This document shows positions 38,511 to 47,777 of a DNA stretch of 62,240 bases, piece by piece (the first letter of the stretch is position 1; every line of letters starts with the position of its first letter). Under the pieces are notes generated by a model. It made no database searches, was not told where the DNA came from, and saw nothing but the letters and a program-made list of their open reading frames with translations. Source of the DNA: Alphaproteobacteria bacterium (lineage in GTDB: Bacteria > Pseudomonadota > Alphaproteobacteria > Rhodobacterales > Rhodobacteraceae); assembly GCA_030425145.1 (NCBI GenBank), contig JAUHVK010000027.1, positions 1-62,240 on the forward strand. The letters run 5' to 3'. Made by a program: the position numbers and the translations under genes.

Positions 38511-38535
38511 CTTCTTCTCTTTCAAAATACGCAAC
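38511..38535 (-). promoter_or_regulatory. A/T-rich dispersed motif upstream of the unknown gene
   Basis: On the minus strand it reads GTTGCGTATTTTGAAAGAGA then AGAAG. It resembles the element before folD in sequence and in its distance to the start. It may be a promoter in the gap after ruvB. Confidence 0.35.
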
Positions 38536-38570
38536 AACGACCTCTTGCACAGGGTACCGCGCCGGACAAG

Positions 38571-39599
38571 TCAAGCCTTACCAAACAGATCCGACTGCTG
38601 TGGTCCCTTTGGGACTGCGAGTCCCAGATGGCTCCACCCTTTCTGCGCCAGCATCCGACCACGCGGCGTGCGCTGGATCAGACCCTGCTGCAACAAATAA
38701 GGCTCGATCACCTCTTCCAGCGCATCCCGGCTTTCCGACAGTGCCGCCGACAGCGTTTCGATCCCAACTGGCCCACCGGCATAGTTCTCGGCAATCAGCC
38801 GCAGATACCGACGATCCGCCGCATCGAGGCCCAGACCATCAACCCCCAACCGGGTCAGCGCCCCATCGGCCAGCTCGCGCGTGACAACGCCGTTCCCTTC
38901 AACCACCGCGAAATCGACCACGCGGCGCAAGAGACGCCCGGCAATACGCGGTGTGCCCCGCGACCGACGCGCAATCTCGCGCGCACCCTCCGGTGCCGCC
39001 TCGACGCCAAGCTTCACCGCATTGCGCGACACAATCGTGTTCAGCTCGTCCTCAGTATAGAAATTGAGCCGCGTCGGAATGCCGAAGCGGTCCCGTAAGG
39101 GCGTTGTCAGAAGCCCCAGCCGCGTCGTCGCCCCGACCAGGGTAAAAGGCTGCAATTCGATCCGCACCGTCCGCGCCGCCGGTCCTTCACCGATTACAAG
39201 GTCCAGCTCGTAATCTTCCAGCGCCGGATAGAGCACCTCTTCCACAGCCGGATTCAGACGGTGGATTTCGTCGATGAACAGCACATCCCGCGCCTCGAGG
39301 TTGGTCAGGATCGCCGCCAGATCGCCAGCCTTGGCTAGAACCGGGCCAGAGGTCATGCGGAACCCGACACCCAACTCGCGCGCCATGATCTGCGCCAGCG
39401 TCGTCTTCCCCAATCCCGGCGGGCCGTGGAACAGCGTGTGGTCCATCGCCTCGCCACGCTGCCGCGCCGATTGGATGAACACCCGAAGATTGGCCCGCGC
39501 CTCCGCCTGCCCGATGAAATCGTCGAGCATCTGCGGACGTAACGCGCGGTCACGGTCTTCGGGCAGCGGGTCGGGCCGGACGATAGGATCAGAGGCCAT
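38571..39599 (-). CDS. ruvB: Holliday junction helicase subunit RuvB
   Basis: A 342-aa AAA+ motor that drives branch migration with RuvA. It has Walker A GPPGLGKT (59-66), Walker [10 protein letters not shown], sensor [17 protein letters not shown] and the C-terminal winged helix [13 protein letters not shown]. It lies 65 bases after ruvA in the ruvCAB order. Confidence 0.98.
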   Translation of the reverse strand: MASDPIVRPDPLPEDRDRALRPQMLDDFIGQAEARANLRVFIQSARQRGEAMDHTLFHGPPGLGKTTLAQIMARELGVGFRMTSGPVLAKAGDLAAILTNLEARDVLFIDEIHRLNPAVEEVLYPALEDYELDLVIGEGPAARTVRIELQPFTLVGATTRLGLLTTPLRDRFGIPTRLNFYTEDELNTIVSRNAVKLGVEAAPEGAREIARRSRGTPRIAGRLLRRVVDFAVVEGNGVVTRELADGALTRLGVDGLGLDAADRRYLRLIAENYAGGPVGIETLSAALSESRDALEEVIEPYLLQQGLIQRTPRGRMLAQKGWSHLGLAVPKGPQQSDLFGKA

Positions 39600-39664
39600 T
39601 TACGCCTCCTGGCCGTGCATCGGTAAGGTGTTCGTATGTCATGCGGAAAAGCGCAGCCATGTCC

Positions 39665-40333
39665 CTACCCCTTCGGCGCCAAAAGCTTCAGTGCGGCGCG
39701 GATCAGGGCCGGGGTATCGGCCTCCGGGGTGTCCCCTGCCGCCTGAGCCACGGCGCTCGCCGCCTCGCCCGGCGCATAGCCAAGATTGCTGAGCGCCGAC
39801 AGCGCTTCTGCCTGCGACGAGGCACTGGGCGCCCGCGTGTGCGCAACCGGGGCTGTAGCCACAGGCTCGATCACCGCATCTTCATCCGAAGCGACAGCCG
39901 CCACCGAAGCGGTTGCGCCCATCGCCATCACCGCAGGGGCCTTGTCCTTCAATTCATTCACCACGCGCTGCGCTGTCTTCGGACCGATCCCCTTGGCCGC
40001 CTTGACCGAGTTCCAGTCTCCCAATGCAATTGCGCGGCTGACCCCGTCCGGTCCCAGCGCCCCCAGAATGGAAAGCGATGCTTTCGCGCCGACGCCCTGA
40101 ACCGACATCAGCAACCGGTGCCATTCTTTTTCCACGAGCGTCGGAAACCCAAAGAGTTGCAGGATGTCCTCGCGCACCAGCAGGTCGGTATACAGCGCAG
40201 CCGCCTCTCCGGTACGCCCGATCTGCGACAGCACCCGGTCCGAGCAATAAACGACATACCCCACACCGCGCACGTCGATCAGAACATGATCGTCGGCCTT
40301 GTATTCGATCCGCCCTGCAATCCGCCCGATCAT
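39665..40333 (-). CDS. ruvA: Holliday junction DNA-binding subunit RuvA
   Basis: A 222-aa protein with the OB domain [15 protein letters not shown], helix-hairpin-helix motifs ([14 protein letters not shown] and [14 protein letters not shown]), an Ala-rich flexible linker (about 145-175) and domain III that contacts RuvB. The ATG overlaps the ruvC stop as ATGA, giving translational coupling. Confidence 0.97.
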   Translation of the reverse strand: MIGRIAGRIEYKADDHVLIDVRGVGYVVYCSDRVLSQIGRTGEAAALYTDLLVREDILQLFGFPTLVEKEWHRLLMSVQGVGAKASLSILGALGPDGVSRAIALGDWNSVKAAKGIGPKTAQRVVNELKDKAPAVMAMGATASVAAVASDEDAVIEPVATAPVAHTRAPSASSQAEALSALSNLGYAPGEAASAVAQAAGDTPEADTPALIRAALKLLAPKG

Positions 40334-40818
40334 GCGCGCATCCTCATTCCCGGCCCCGTCATGTGATGCGCATGGCAAATCGCAATGGCGAGCGCATCTG
40401 CTGCGTCGGAACCCGCAATCTCGGCACCGGGCAACTGCATCTTGACCATATGCTCCACCTGCCGCTTGTCCGCGTGGCCGACGCCGACAACCGTCTTCTT
40501 CACCGAGTTCGGCGAATACTCTCCGATCTCAAGTCCGAACTGCGCAGGAACCAAAAGCGCGACTCCCCGCGCCTGCCCCAGCTTGAGCGTCCCGACCGCA
40601 TCCTTGTTCACAAAAGTCTTTTCGATGGCCACCGTTTCCGGTTGGTAGCGGTGGAACACATCCGTCAGCGCCGTGTGCAAAGTGAGCAGGCGCATCGCCA
40701 ATTCACCATCCCCGGACAGGCAAACACCATTTGCGACGTGGCGCAAACGGCTTCCTTCGGCCTCGATCACGCCCCAACCAAGGAAACGCAGACCCGGATC
40801 AATCCCCAAAACACGCAT
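40330..40818 (-). CDS. ruvC: crossover junction endodeoxyribonuclease RuvC
   Basis: A 162-aa resolvase with RNase H fold. The acidic residues include Asp7 in [10 protein letters not shown], Glu in AIEKTFVNK, and Asp residues in [14 protein letters not shown]. It cuts Holliday junctions after RuvAB migration. It is the first gene of the minus-strand run that continues to folD. Confidence 0.98.
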   Translation of the reverse strand: MRVLGIDPGLRFLGWGVIEAEGSRLRHVANGVCLSGDGELAMRLLTLHTALTDVFHRYQPETVAIEKTFVNKDAVGTLKLGQARGVALLVPAQFGLEIGEYSPNSVKKTVVGVGHADKRQVEHMVKMQLPGAEIAGSDAADALAIAICHAHHMTGPGMRMRA

Positions 40819-41133
40819 ACTGCTCGTGCCTTTGTTGCTTTTAAATCACGGCTAGCACGAAACGCGAACAAACGCCAAGCATTCATAAAATTGCGCCTCC
40901 GAAGAACCGGATGTCGAAAACGAACATCGACAGGTCGACTTCTGTCCCTGACGCGTCGAAACCGACCTCGAAATCGTCGCTTTTCGACACCTTCGCAGCT
41001 GCAGAAATTTCATGCCGCGAGCCATGCGGAAATCGCATAAAAACTATGCGAAAAGGGCAATTGAAGCGGCCATTTTCCGCAACTAAATGCACCTCAGACG
41101 AAATTCTCCCCGATTTACCCAAGGAACTTGGCC
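40819..41133. other. 315-base gap between ruvC and the DUF1127 gene
   Basis: The divergent gap must hold promoters for ruvC (minus) and the DUF1127 gene (plus). I see no convincing gene, RNA or repeat. A minus-strand open frame (40883-41203) covers part of it and the DUF1127 start but has no family or ribosome site. Confidence 0.5.
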
Positions 41134-41325
41134 ATGGCCGCTTTTGACACATCCCGCCCCACTTATGCTGCAACCTCAAAAGGTTTTGGTGCAATCGCAG
41201 CATCGCTGATCGGAATCTTCACCGCATGGAACGATTCCCGTCAGACCCGCAACGCTCTGAGCCAGCTGAGCGATCACGAACTGGAAGACATCGGTCTGAC
41301 CCGCGGCGACATCAACTCGTTCTGA
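41134..41325 (+). CDS. DUF1127 (YjiS-like) small protein
   Basis: A 63-aa protein ending with the typical DUF1127 core: RNALSQLSDHELEDIGLTRG. Some DUF1127 proteins act as small RNA-binding or phosphate/stress regulators in alphaproteobacteria; the role here is unknown. The ATG at 41134 follows AAGGA by eight bases; a TTG at 41128 is less well placed. A clean terminator follows, so it is a monocistronic, probably well-expressed gene. Confidence 0.88.
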   Translation: MAAFDTSRPTYAATSKGFGAIAASLIGIFTAWNDSRQTRNALSQLSDHELEDIGLTRGDINSF

Positions 41326-41352
41326 AACGAGCCAAAATCCCGAATTGAAGAA

Positions 41353-41385
41353 GCCGTGTCAGGGGAACCCTGGCACGGCTTTTTT
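41353..41385 (+). terminator. Rho-independent terminator after the DUF1127 gene
   Basis: A 12-bp stem (GCCGTGTCAGGG with one G-T pair, loop GAA) followed by six T residues. It is a textbook intrinsic terminator. Confidence 0.88.
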
Positions 41386-41414
41386 CGTGAGCAAGAGAGA
41401 GACGCTCGGAGAGA

Positions 41415-41762
41415 TCAGCCGATGATGTAGGTCAGCATCCGCGAAAGCGGAGCGGTGATTGGGTCGATCTGCATGAATACGGCGCCGACCTGTTCGACGA
41501 AACCGCCATCACGCAATACTTCAACCTGCTGGCGATACCCGTCTTCGCCAAGCACCGTCACCACTGCAGCTTTCAGGAAAAACAGAATTCCAAAGGGCAT
41601 CAACAAAGCTGAAAAGGAAAACGCTTCGCGCACCTGCCGCATGGGCTTGTGAACGATAACTCCGGTTTTCTCGAGTTTGGTGACATAGCCACGCGACAAC
41701 TGGCGATGACGCTGAAGAACGCGGCGGTAGCGTTCGTCAAACATGTCCTGCTGTTTGGTCAT
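41415..41762 (-). CDS. unknown membrane-associated protein, 115 aa
   Basis: I recognise no family. The basic N-terminus (about 1-45, RYRRVLQRHRQLSRG) is followed by one hydrophobic segment (about 48-68, FSALLMPFGILFFLKAA) and a soluble tail. It could be a single-pass protein with an N-terminal cytoplasmic basic part. It is on the same strand as prmA and 133 bases downstream of it. Confidence 0.65.
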   Translation of the reverse strand: MTKQQDMFDERYRRVLQRHRQLSRGYVTKLEKTGVIVHKPMRQVREAFSFSALLMPFGILFFLKAAVVTVLGEDGYRQQVEVLRDGGFVEQVGAVFMQIDPITAPLSRMLTYIIG

Positions 41763-41895
41763 GTGAAGCAGCCTTTGTTCCGGCCCCCACCGGATGTGAC
41801 AGAGATAGGGGCGGAATGTGGCAAGATTGAGGCAAACGTGGCAAATTCGCTGAAAATGAGGCGAAAACCTGCTAAGTTTGGTAAATGCGGCGCGT

Positions 41896-42771
41896 TTAAG
41901 ACGCCGCTTTTTGCAGGGTCAGCGTCGTCCAGTCACCAATCTCTTCGCGGTGCCAGGTATTGATGCCATTTCGTGCATAAACCTCTGCCACTTCATCGCC
42001 TTGTTCGTTCAGGATCCCCGACAGGATCGCGAATCCCCCGTCCGTCAGGTGGCTGGCCATATCCGGCGCAAGGTCGATCAACGGCTGTTTGAGGATATTG
42101 GCAAAGACCAGATCAAAGGGTGCCGCCTCGTGCAGCTGAGGATGCTCAAACCCCATCGCCTCAAGGCAGATAACCCGCCCCGTCAGGTCATTCGCTGACA
42201 CATTGGCCTCGGCAACATCCACGGCCACCTGATCCATATCGCTTGCGAGCACGGTTTCCGGCCAGACACGCGCGGCGGCCATCGCCAGAACCGCCGTGCC
42301 GCAGCCGATATCCGCCACGTTGTGACAGACCACACCTGCATCAAGCAGACGATCCAGCGCGCGCAGGCAGCCCTGCGTCGTCCCGTGGTGCCCGGTGCCA
42401 AAGGCCATTGCCGCTTCGATCAGTAGCGGCTCAACCCCGTCCGGCACGGTCTCGGCGTCGTGGCTGCCGAAGACGTAAAACCGTCCGGCATGAACCGGAA
42501 CCAGTTCCCGGCGCACTTTTGCGACCCAGTCGGTTTCAGGCAGTTCTGACACCACAAACGGCTTGGCCCCATGCGCGGCCGCGAGAAGGGCCAGCGCCAC
42601 ATCGTCGGGCGCGTCCATGAAGTAGCCGCCGACCTCCCACATGCCGCTGCCGTCTTCAATCTCGAACACGCCAACGCCGTAAGGTTCGATGTCCAGCTCT
42701 TCCAGAGCCGCGCCCAGCGCTTCAGCCGAATCCTTGTCCGACAGGGTGGTAAAGGCTGTGAATGTCGTCAT
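41896..42771 (-). CDS. prmA: ribosomal protein L11 methyltransferase
   Basis: PrmA trimethylates L11 using SAM. The 291-aa protein has an N-terminal substrate-binding domain (about 1-100) and a Rossmann methyltransferase domain with AFGTGHHGTTQGCLRAL, the SAM motif NVADIGCGTAVLAMAA and DLVFANILKQPL (the NxL-type motif). The start at 42771 agrees with the family N-terminus; no strong ribosome site is visible. Confidence 0.94.
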   Translation of the reverse strand: MTTFTAFTTLSDKDSAEALGAALEELDIEPYGVGVFEIEDGSGMWEVGGYFMDAPDDVALALLAAAHGAKPFVVSELPETDWVAKVRRELVPVHAGRFYVFGSHDAETVPDGVEPLLIEAAMAFGTGHHGTTQGCLRALDRLLDAGVVCHNVADIGCGTAVLAMAAARVWPETVLASDMDQVAVDVAEANVSANDLTGRVICLEAMGFEHPQLHEAAPFDLVFANILKQPLIDLAPDMASHLTDGGFAILSGILNEQGDEVAEVYARNGINTWHREEIGDWTTLTLQKAAS

Positions 42772-42837
42772 GGCAACAGTCTTTCGACGTAAGGAACGTT
42801 GCCGCCCCTCTGCCACGAAGACCTCTTAGCCGCAAGC

Positions 42838-44070
42838 TTACTCCGCAGGTGCGGGCGCAAAGGCCGAAAACACAGTCTCGTTCCCCGGCTCTGGGTGGCG
42901 GGGGATCATCAGCGCCAGCATGAGCGACACAAGCGCCATTCCCGCCGCCAACGCAAACACCGCGCCCGGAGAGATTAGCCACAGATACCCCAGTAGCGCC
43001 GGTAGAAACACCGCCGCGATATGGTTGATGGTAAACGCCACCGCCGCCGTCGGCGCGATGTCACCCGGATCGGCGATCTTCTGGAAATAGGTCTTCAGCG
43101 CGAGGGCCAGCGCAAAGAAGATGTTGTTCACGATGTACAGCACCGTCGCCAGCATCACGCCCCAGCCAAACCAGTAGATCCCGCCATAGAGAACGAAGAC
43201 GATCACCAGACCAACATATTCAACCGCCATCGCGTTGCGCTCGCCAAAGCGGTGCACGACCCGGCCCAGCACCGGGGCCAGCACCATGTTCACCACCAAT
43301 GTCACCAGCATAAGCTTGGTGATCTGGTCCACGTCCAACCCGAACCGCTCCACCATCATGAACGCGGCAAAGACGACGAAGATCTGCCGCCGTGCCCCGG
43401 ACATGAATTGCAGCGCGTAATACAGCCAATAGCGTTTGCGCAGGATGAACTTCTTGACCTGGGGGTTGGGTGCTTCGAACTGCGGCATCATCACCACGCA
43501 GTAAGCCACAATGATCAGCGTCAGCGCGCCGGACACCATATAGACGAAATGGTAACTCAGATCATACGCGCGCCAGGTGACGACGATCACCCCATAGGCG
43601 ACAAGCGTCGCAGCAGACGCTGCCGACACCAGCAAACCCAGCATTTGCGGCGCGCGGTCCTTCGGCAGCCATTGCAGCTGTAGCGACTGGTTCACGGTTT
43701 CATAATAGTGAAACCCGATCGAACTGATCAGCGTCACGAACAGCAATCCGCCCATGGACGGGAAATAGGCCGTCACCGCCGTTGCGATCCCCAGCATGGC
43801 AAGTGAGATCATCGCAAGCGTCTGTTCGCGGATAAAGATGATCACCGCGATCACGCCAACGGCAAAGAACCCCGGAATTTCCCGCACCGTGTGTAACCAC
43901 CCGATATCGGCTCCGTCGAACTGCGCCACCTCGATGACAAAGTTGTTAAGCAGCGCTGACCATGTCGAAAAAGACAGGGGCATGGCGATCGCCATCAGGA
44001 ACAGCAGCGTGATGGGCCGGCGATGAATCGGCAACTCACGCGCATCAGCAAGGGGAACAATGCGCTTCAT
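42838..44070 (-). CDS. MFS-like transporter
   Basis: A 410-aa protein with about 12 hydrophobic segments and a short soluble N-terminus. It has the look of a major-facilitator transporter (for example WLPKDRAPQMLGLLVSAASA after TM4 and RVVHRFGERNAMAVEY after TM8). The substrate is unknown. It lies 66 bases upstream of prmA on the same strand and is divergent from the second YeeE/YedE gene. Confidence 0.8.
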   Translation of the reverse strand: MKRIVPLADARELPIHRRPITLLFLMAIAMPLSFSTWSALLNNFVIEVAQFDGADIGWLHTVREIPGFFAVGVIAVIIFIREQTLAMISLAMLGIATAVTAYFPSMGGLLFVTLISSIGFHYYETVNQSLQLQWLPKDRAPQMLGLLVSAASAATLVAYGVIVVTWRAYDLSYHFVYMVSGALTLIIVAYCVVMMPQFEAPNPQVKKFILRKRYWLYYALQFMSGARRQIFVVFAAFMMVERFGLDVDQITKLMLVTLVVNMVLAPVLGRVVHRFGERNAMAVEYVGLVIVFVLYGGIYWFGWGVMLATVLYIVNNIFFALALALKTYFQKIADPGDIAPTAAVAFTINHIAAVFLPALLGYLWLISPGAVFALAAGMALVSLMLALMIPRHPEPGNETVFSAFAPAPAE

Positions 44071-44242
44071 GCCTTTCCTCTACGCCTGCTTTTCCCGCTT
44101 GGCGAGGGCCAAGTGTGATCGGAACGCCGCCTGTGCATGTCCTCACATCATCATCCAAACCCTCCTTAACGCGGTAAAACACCTGTCATCGACAAGCTTT
44201 GCCGCGAAAACCCTGAAATCCTGTTAAAGCCACCCTTGCAAT

Positions 44243-44256
44243 CTGATCCAAATCAA
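44243..44256 (+). promoter_or_regulatory. FNR/FnrL-type box upstream of the second YeeE/YedE gene
   Basis: CTGAT-CCAA-ATCAA differs at one base from the FNR consensus TTGAT-N4-ATCAA. Its centre is about 60 bases before the ATG, which would suit activation if transcription starts near 44291. Confidence 0.55.
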
Positions 44257-44261
44257 GGCCG

Positions 44262-44289
44262 ACACATTCATGTGTGCGCATACATGCGC
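44262..44289 (+). promoter_or_regulatory. two adjacent perfect palindromes before the second YeeE/YedE gene
   Basis: ACACAT-TC-ATGTGT (44262-44275) abuts GCGCAT-AC-ATGCGC (44276-44289). The first resembles the ACACAT-TCGC-ATGTGT core at the soxB operator. Within them lies ATTC-N8-GCAT (44266-44281), one mismatch from the SoxR-type ATTC-N8-GAAT. They sit where a repressor would block transcription. Confidence 0.5.
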
Positions 44290-44309
44290 CAACCCAAGAG
44301 GAAAGCGTC

Positions 44310-45371
44310 ATGGACCTTGTCACCCTAGTCGATCGCATCGGCGAAGCGCCGACCGCTGCGCTGTTCGGCCTGCTCACCGGGATCACCTTCGGCGTCGCCG
44401 CCCAGCGCTCGCGCTTCTGCCTGCGCGCGGCCACCGTCGAATTCGCCCGTGGCATGATGCAGGACAAGGTGGCGGTCTGGCTGCTCACCTTCTCGACCGC
44501 TGTGGTCTGGGTTCAGGCGGCGCAGATGTTCGGCCTGATCGACACAACCGAGGCCCGCATGATGGCTGTCCCCGGAAGCTGGTCCGGCGCCATTATCGGC
44601 GGGCTGATGTTCGGCGCAGGCATGGTCCTCGCGCGCGGATGCTCCGGGCGGCTTCTGGTGCTGGCAGCCACAGGCAACCTGCGGTCTGTCGTGTCGGGCC
44701 TGATCTTTGCGGTGGTCGCTCAGATGAGCCTTACCGGCTGGCTCGCACCGATCCGCGACAGCCTCGCCGCTATGTGGATCACCTCTGGTGGGCGCAACAT
44801 GAACCTGTTGACGACGCTGCACCTGCCCCAAGGCTCGGGCCTCGTCTTCGGCCTCGCCACCGCGCTCCTCGCGCTTGAATTGTCGCGCCGCAACCAGATT
44901 GGCTGGCAACGGCTCGTCTTCGCCTCGGGTGTGGGTTTTGCCGTCGCGATGGGCTGGGCCTTAACCTATGCCCTCAGTCTCGTCGCATTCGAACCTGTCC
45001 AAATCGAAAGCGCCACATTCACCGGGCCGTCGGCAAACACCCTGATGTTCTTCCTCGACCGTTCCTCGATTCTCGAATTCGACATCGGCTTGGTGCCCGG
45101 CGTGGTGATCGGCTCATTCCTAGCCGCGTTTTTTGCTGGCGAGTTGAAGTTTCAGGGCTTCGAAGGCCCAACCCCCATGCGCAACGCGATGATCGGCGCC
45201 GCGCTGATGGGTTTCGGGGGGATGCTCGCGGGTGGTTGCGCCATCGGCGCAGGCGTGACCGGCGGGTCCATCTTTGCTGGCACTGCGTGGCTCGCGCTAT
45301 TCTGCATGTGGATCGGCGGGATGAGCATGGATCTGGTCATGGGTGGCCGGGGGCAACCAGCAGCGGTCTAG
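44310..45371 (+). CDS. second YeeE/YedE family transporter
   Basis: A 353-aa polytopic membrane protein of the YeeE/YedE (TsuA-like, sulfur transport) family. Channel cysteines are at Cys37 (RSRFCLRA), Cys111 (ARGCSGRL) and Cys310 (GGCAIGAG), in the same places as in the SoxT-type gene. An AAGAGGAAA ribosome site sets the start at 44310. It lies 24 kb from sox but shares operator-like sequence. Thiosulfate or other sulfur-species transport is inferred from the family. Confidence 0.85.
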   Translation: MDLVTLVDRIGEAPTAALFGLLTGITFGVAAQRSRFCLRAATVEFARGMMQDKVAVWLLTFSTAVVWVQAAQMFGLIDTTEARMMAVPGSWSGAIIGGLMFGAGMVLARGCSGRLLVLAATGNLRSVVSGLIFAVVAQMSLTGWLAPIRDSLAAMWITSGGRNMNLLTTLHLPQGSGLVFGLATALLALELSRRNQIGWQRLVFASGVGFAVAMGWALTYALSLVAFEPVQIESATFTGPSANTLMFFLDRSSILEFDIGLVPGVVIGSFLAAFFAGELKFQGFEGPTPMRNAMIGAALMGFGGMLAGGCAIGAGVTGGSIFAGTAWLALFCMWIGGMSMDLVMGGRGQPAAV

Positions 45372-45557
45372 GCACCGCACTTCATTTCATTTCCGCACCA
45401 ATCGCCGCCCAACGGCATATTTTGGCGCAATTGCGCACTCAGATCGGCCCGGATTTTGGGGAACGGTACGGATTTCCTGTCTTTGCGAAATCCGGTTCCG
45501 TGTTATCCTTCCCCATACTTTTTTATTTCGACAAATTATTTTTCAAATGGTAACCCC

Positions 45558-45887
45558 ATGCTTGTTCTAGATTTATTTTCGAACAAGGCCTTTTTGGCCA
45601 TTGCGGCCGGTATCGGATATGCCGTTGCAACCCTCCTGATGAAACTCGCCTCCGAAGACACAACCACCATTGCTGTCGGTGTGATCGGCCTCGTCCTTGC
45701 TGCTGTGGTGACGGCGGGAATCCTGCTTCTGCGACAGGTCGATCTGGGCCTCGCCTGTATCGCCATCATGGCGACCGAGACGCTCTTGGTGCTGCTCGCA
45801 ACCTATGCCGTGGGACAGCCTCTCAGCACCCGCGAACTTGCGGGTGGCGCATTGGTTCTGACTGGCGTGATGATCGTAAGTTTCTGA
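45558..45887 (+). CDS. small four-TM protein resembling SMR/half-DMT transporters
   Basis: A 109-aa hydrophobic protein with four probable TM segments, the length of small multidrug-resistance proteins. The ending STRELAGGALVLTGVMIVSF is DMT/SMR-like. It lacks the usual SMR Glu in TM1 but has Glu74 in TM3 (ATETLLVLL). The ribosome site before 45558 is poor. It follows the YeeE/YedE gene by 186 bases. Function is unknown. Confidence 0.65.
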   Translation: MLVLDLFSNKAFLAIAAGIGYAVATLLMKLASEDTTTIAVGVIGLVLAAVVTAGILLLRQVDLGLACIAIMATETLLVLLATYAVGQPLSTRELAGGALVLTGVMIVSF

Positions 45888-45938
45888 GGGCCTCGACAAT
45901 CAGGCGGGCCGGGCAAACACCCAGCCCGCGCATCCCGC

Positions 45939-46700
45939 TTATTGGCGGATGCGCCAGCCTGTCTTGAAGATCAGCCAGATGATCGTAAGGCACAGCATCG
46001 TAAAGCCCGCGATGGCCAGAAGGCTGAGCCCGATGGGCACATCGGCCAACCCGAAGAACGACCAGCGAAAGCCCGATACCAGATATACCACCGGGTTGAA
46101 GAACGAGATCGTCTGCCACACCGGCGGCAGCATCGAGATCGAATAGAACGACCCGCCAAGAAACACCAAGGGTGTCACCACAAGCAGCGGGATCAACTGA
46201 AGCTGTTCGAAATTTCCCGCCCAGATGCCGATGATGAACCCGAACAGCGCAAAGCTGAGACAGGTCAGCACAAGGAAGGCCAGCATCGCAAACGGGTGCT
46301 GGATGCTCAGATCAACGAACAGCGCAGATGTGCCAAGGATCACCACCCCGATGAATAACGCCTTGGTCGCCGCCGCACCGACATAGCCCAGAACGATTTC
46401 CAGAAAGTTGATTGGTGCGGACAAAAGCTCGTAGATCGTGCCGATGAATTTTGGGAAATAAATCCCGAAAGACGCGTTGGAAATCGCCTGCGTCATCACC
46501 GACAGCATGATGAGCCCCGGCACGATGAACGCGCCGTATGACACCCCCTCGACCTGATCGATCCGGCTGCCAATGGCGGCACCGAAGACCACGAAGTACA
46601 GCGAGGTCGAAATTACCGGAGAGACGAAGCTCTGCAGCAACGTTCGGAAAAAGCGTGACATCTCGAAGACATAGATCGCGCGGATGGCTTGCCAGTTCAT
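45939..46700 (-). CDS. ABC-2 type transporter permease
   Basis: A 253-aa membrane protein of the ABC-2 permease family (YadH-like) with about six TM segments. The family signature is the region [25 protein letters not shown]. It pairs with the ATPase encoded upstream; the ATPase stop and this ATG overlap as ATGA. The pair is an exporter of unknown substrate. Confidence 0.9.
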   Translation of the reverse strand: MNWQAIRAIYVFEMSRFFRTLLQSFVSPVISTSLYFVVFGAAIGSRIDQVEGVSYGAFIVPGLIMLSVMTQAISNASFGIYFPKFIGTIYELLSAPINFLEIVLGYVGAAATKALFIGVVILGTSALFVDLSIQHPFAMLAFLVLTCLSFALFGFIIGIWAGNFEQLQLIPLLVVTPLVFLGGSFYSISMLPPVWQTISFFNPVVYLVSGFRWSFFGLADVPIGLSLLAIAGFTMLCLTIIWLIFKTGWRIRQ

Positions 46701-47629
46701 GCCGCATCCTCCTGTTTGGACACCAGCCCGACGAAAATATCCTCAAGCGAGTTCTGCCGGGTCTGTAAATCGCGCAGCACAAGCCCCGCATCGCTCACTT
46801 CGCGCACCAGCGTCGCGATCCCGGTGCGGTCCTGTGCGGTGTCGTAGCAATAGACCAACACCTGCCCGTCCTCTTCGATCCGCAGACCCCGATCCGCCAG
46901 CGCAGCGGGCAACGCTTTAACAGGATCGTGCAATTCGATCCGCAATTCCTTCTGCCCCAACCGGGTCATCAGCGCAGTCTTTTCCTCGACCAGCAGGATT
47001 TCACCCTTGTTGATGACCCCGATCCGGTCGGCAATCGCCTCGGCCTCTTCGATGTAATGAGTAGTCAGGATGATCGTCACACCGGCCTCTTTCAGACCGG
47101 CCACGATCTCCCACATGTCGCGGCGCAATTCGACATCGACCCCGGCGGTCGGCTCATCCAGAAACAGAACACGCGGTTCATGCGCCAGCGCCTTGGCGAT
47201 CAGCACCCGCCGCTTCATGCCTCCGGACAATTCCATGATCCGGTTGTTCCGTTTATCCCAAAGTGACAGTTGCCGCAGGATGCGTTCCAACAACGCGTCA
47301 TCCTTGGGCTTGCCGAACAATCCGCGCGAAAACCGGACCGTGTTCATGACTCGCTCAAACGGTTCGAGATTAATCTCTTGCGGAACCAGCCCGACCAGAG
47401 ACCGCGCGCCGCGATAGTCGGTGACAACGTCATGCCCGCCCACGGTGATCGTGCCAGAGGTCGGCTGCGTGATCCCGCAGATCGTGGAAATCAATGTCGT
47501 CTTGCCCGCCCCATTGGGCCCGAGCAGCGCCAGAATCTCACCCTCGTGAATCTCAAGCGACGCGCCTTTCAGGGCTTCGAACCCATCCTTGTAGGCTTTG
47601 CGGACATTGTTGATCTGGACCATCGGCAT
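46697..47629 (-). CDS. ABC transporter ATP-binding protein
   Basis: A 310-aa ATPase (YadG-like). It has Walker [10 protein letters not shown] near residue 37, signature [10 protein letters not shown], Walker [13 protein letters not shown] and the H-loop [11 protein letters not shown]-terminal extension (about 230-310) is typical for exporters with ABC-2 permeases. GGAGGG seven bases before the ATG at 47629 sets the start. Confidence 0.93.
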   Translation of the reverse strand: MPMVQINNVRKAYKDGFEALKGASLEIHEGEILALLGPNGAGKTTLISTICGITQPTSGTITVGGHDVVTDYRGARSLVGLVPQEINLEPFERVMNTVRFSRGLFGKPKDDALLERILRQLSLWDKRNNRIMELSGGMKRRVLIAKALAHEPRVLFLDEPTAGVDVELRRDMWEIVAGLKEAGVTIILTTHYIEEAEAIADRIGVINKGEILLVEEKTALMTRLGQKELRIELHDPVKALPAALADRGLRIEEDGQVLVYCYDTAQDRTGIATLVREVSDAGLVLRDLQTRQNSLEDIFVGLVSKQEDAA

Positions 47630-47777
47630 GACGCGGCCCTCCTTTTCAAACGGACAGGGGACTTACCTAATACAGCGCCCGCCAGACGCAATCCCGATTG
47701 CCGTGCATCAGAACGCAAGTCGTGTGCAGGTCGTTTTTGGACCTGACCTTTCTGCCCGCTGCGCCTATGGCTGGGTT

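Noticed and set aside
40883-41203. A 106-codon minus-strand frame between ruvC and the DUF1127 gene
   Set aside because: No ribosome site or family, odd composition, and it overlaps the well-supported DUF1127 start.
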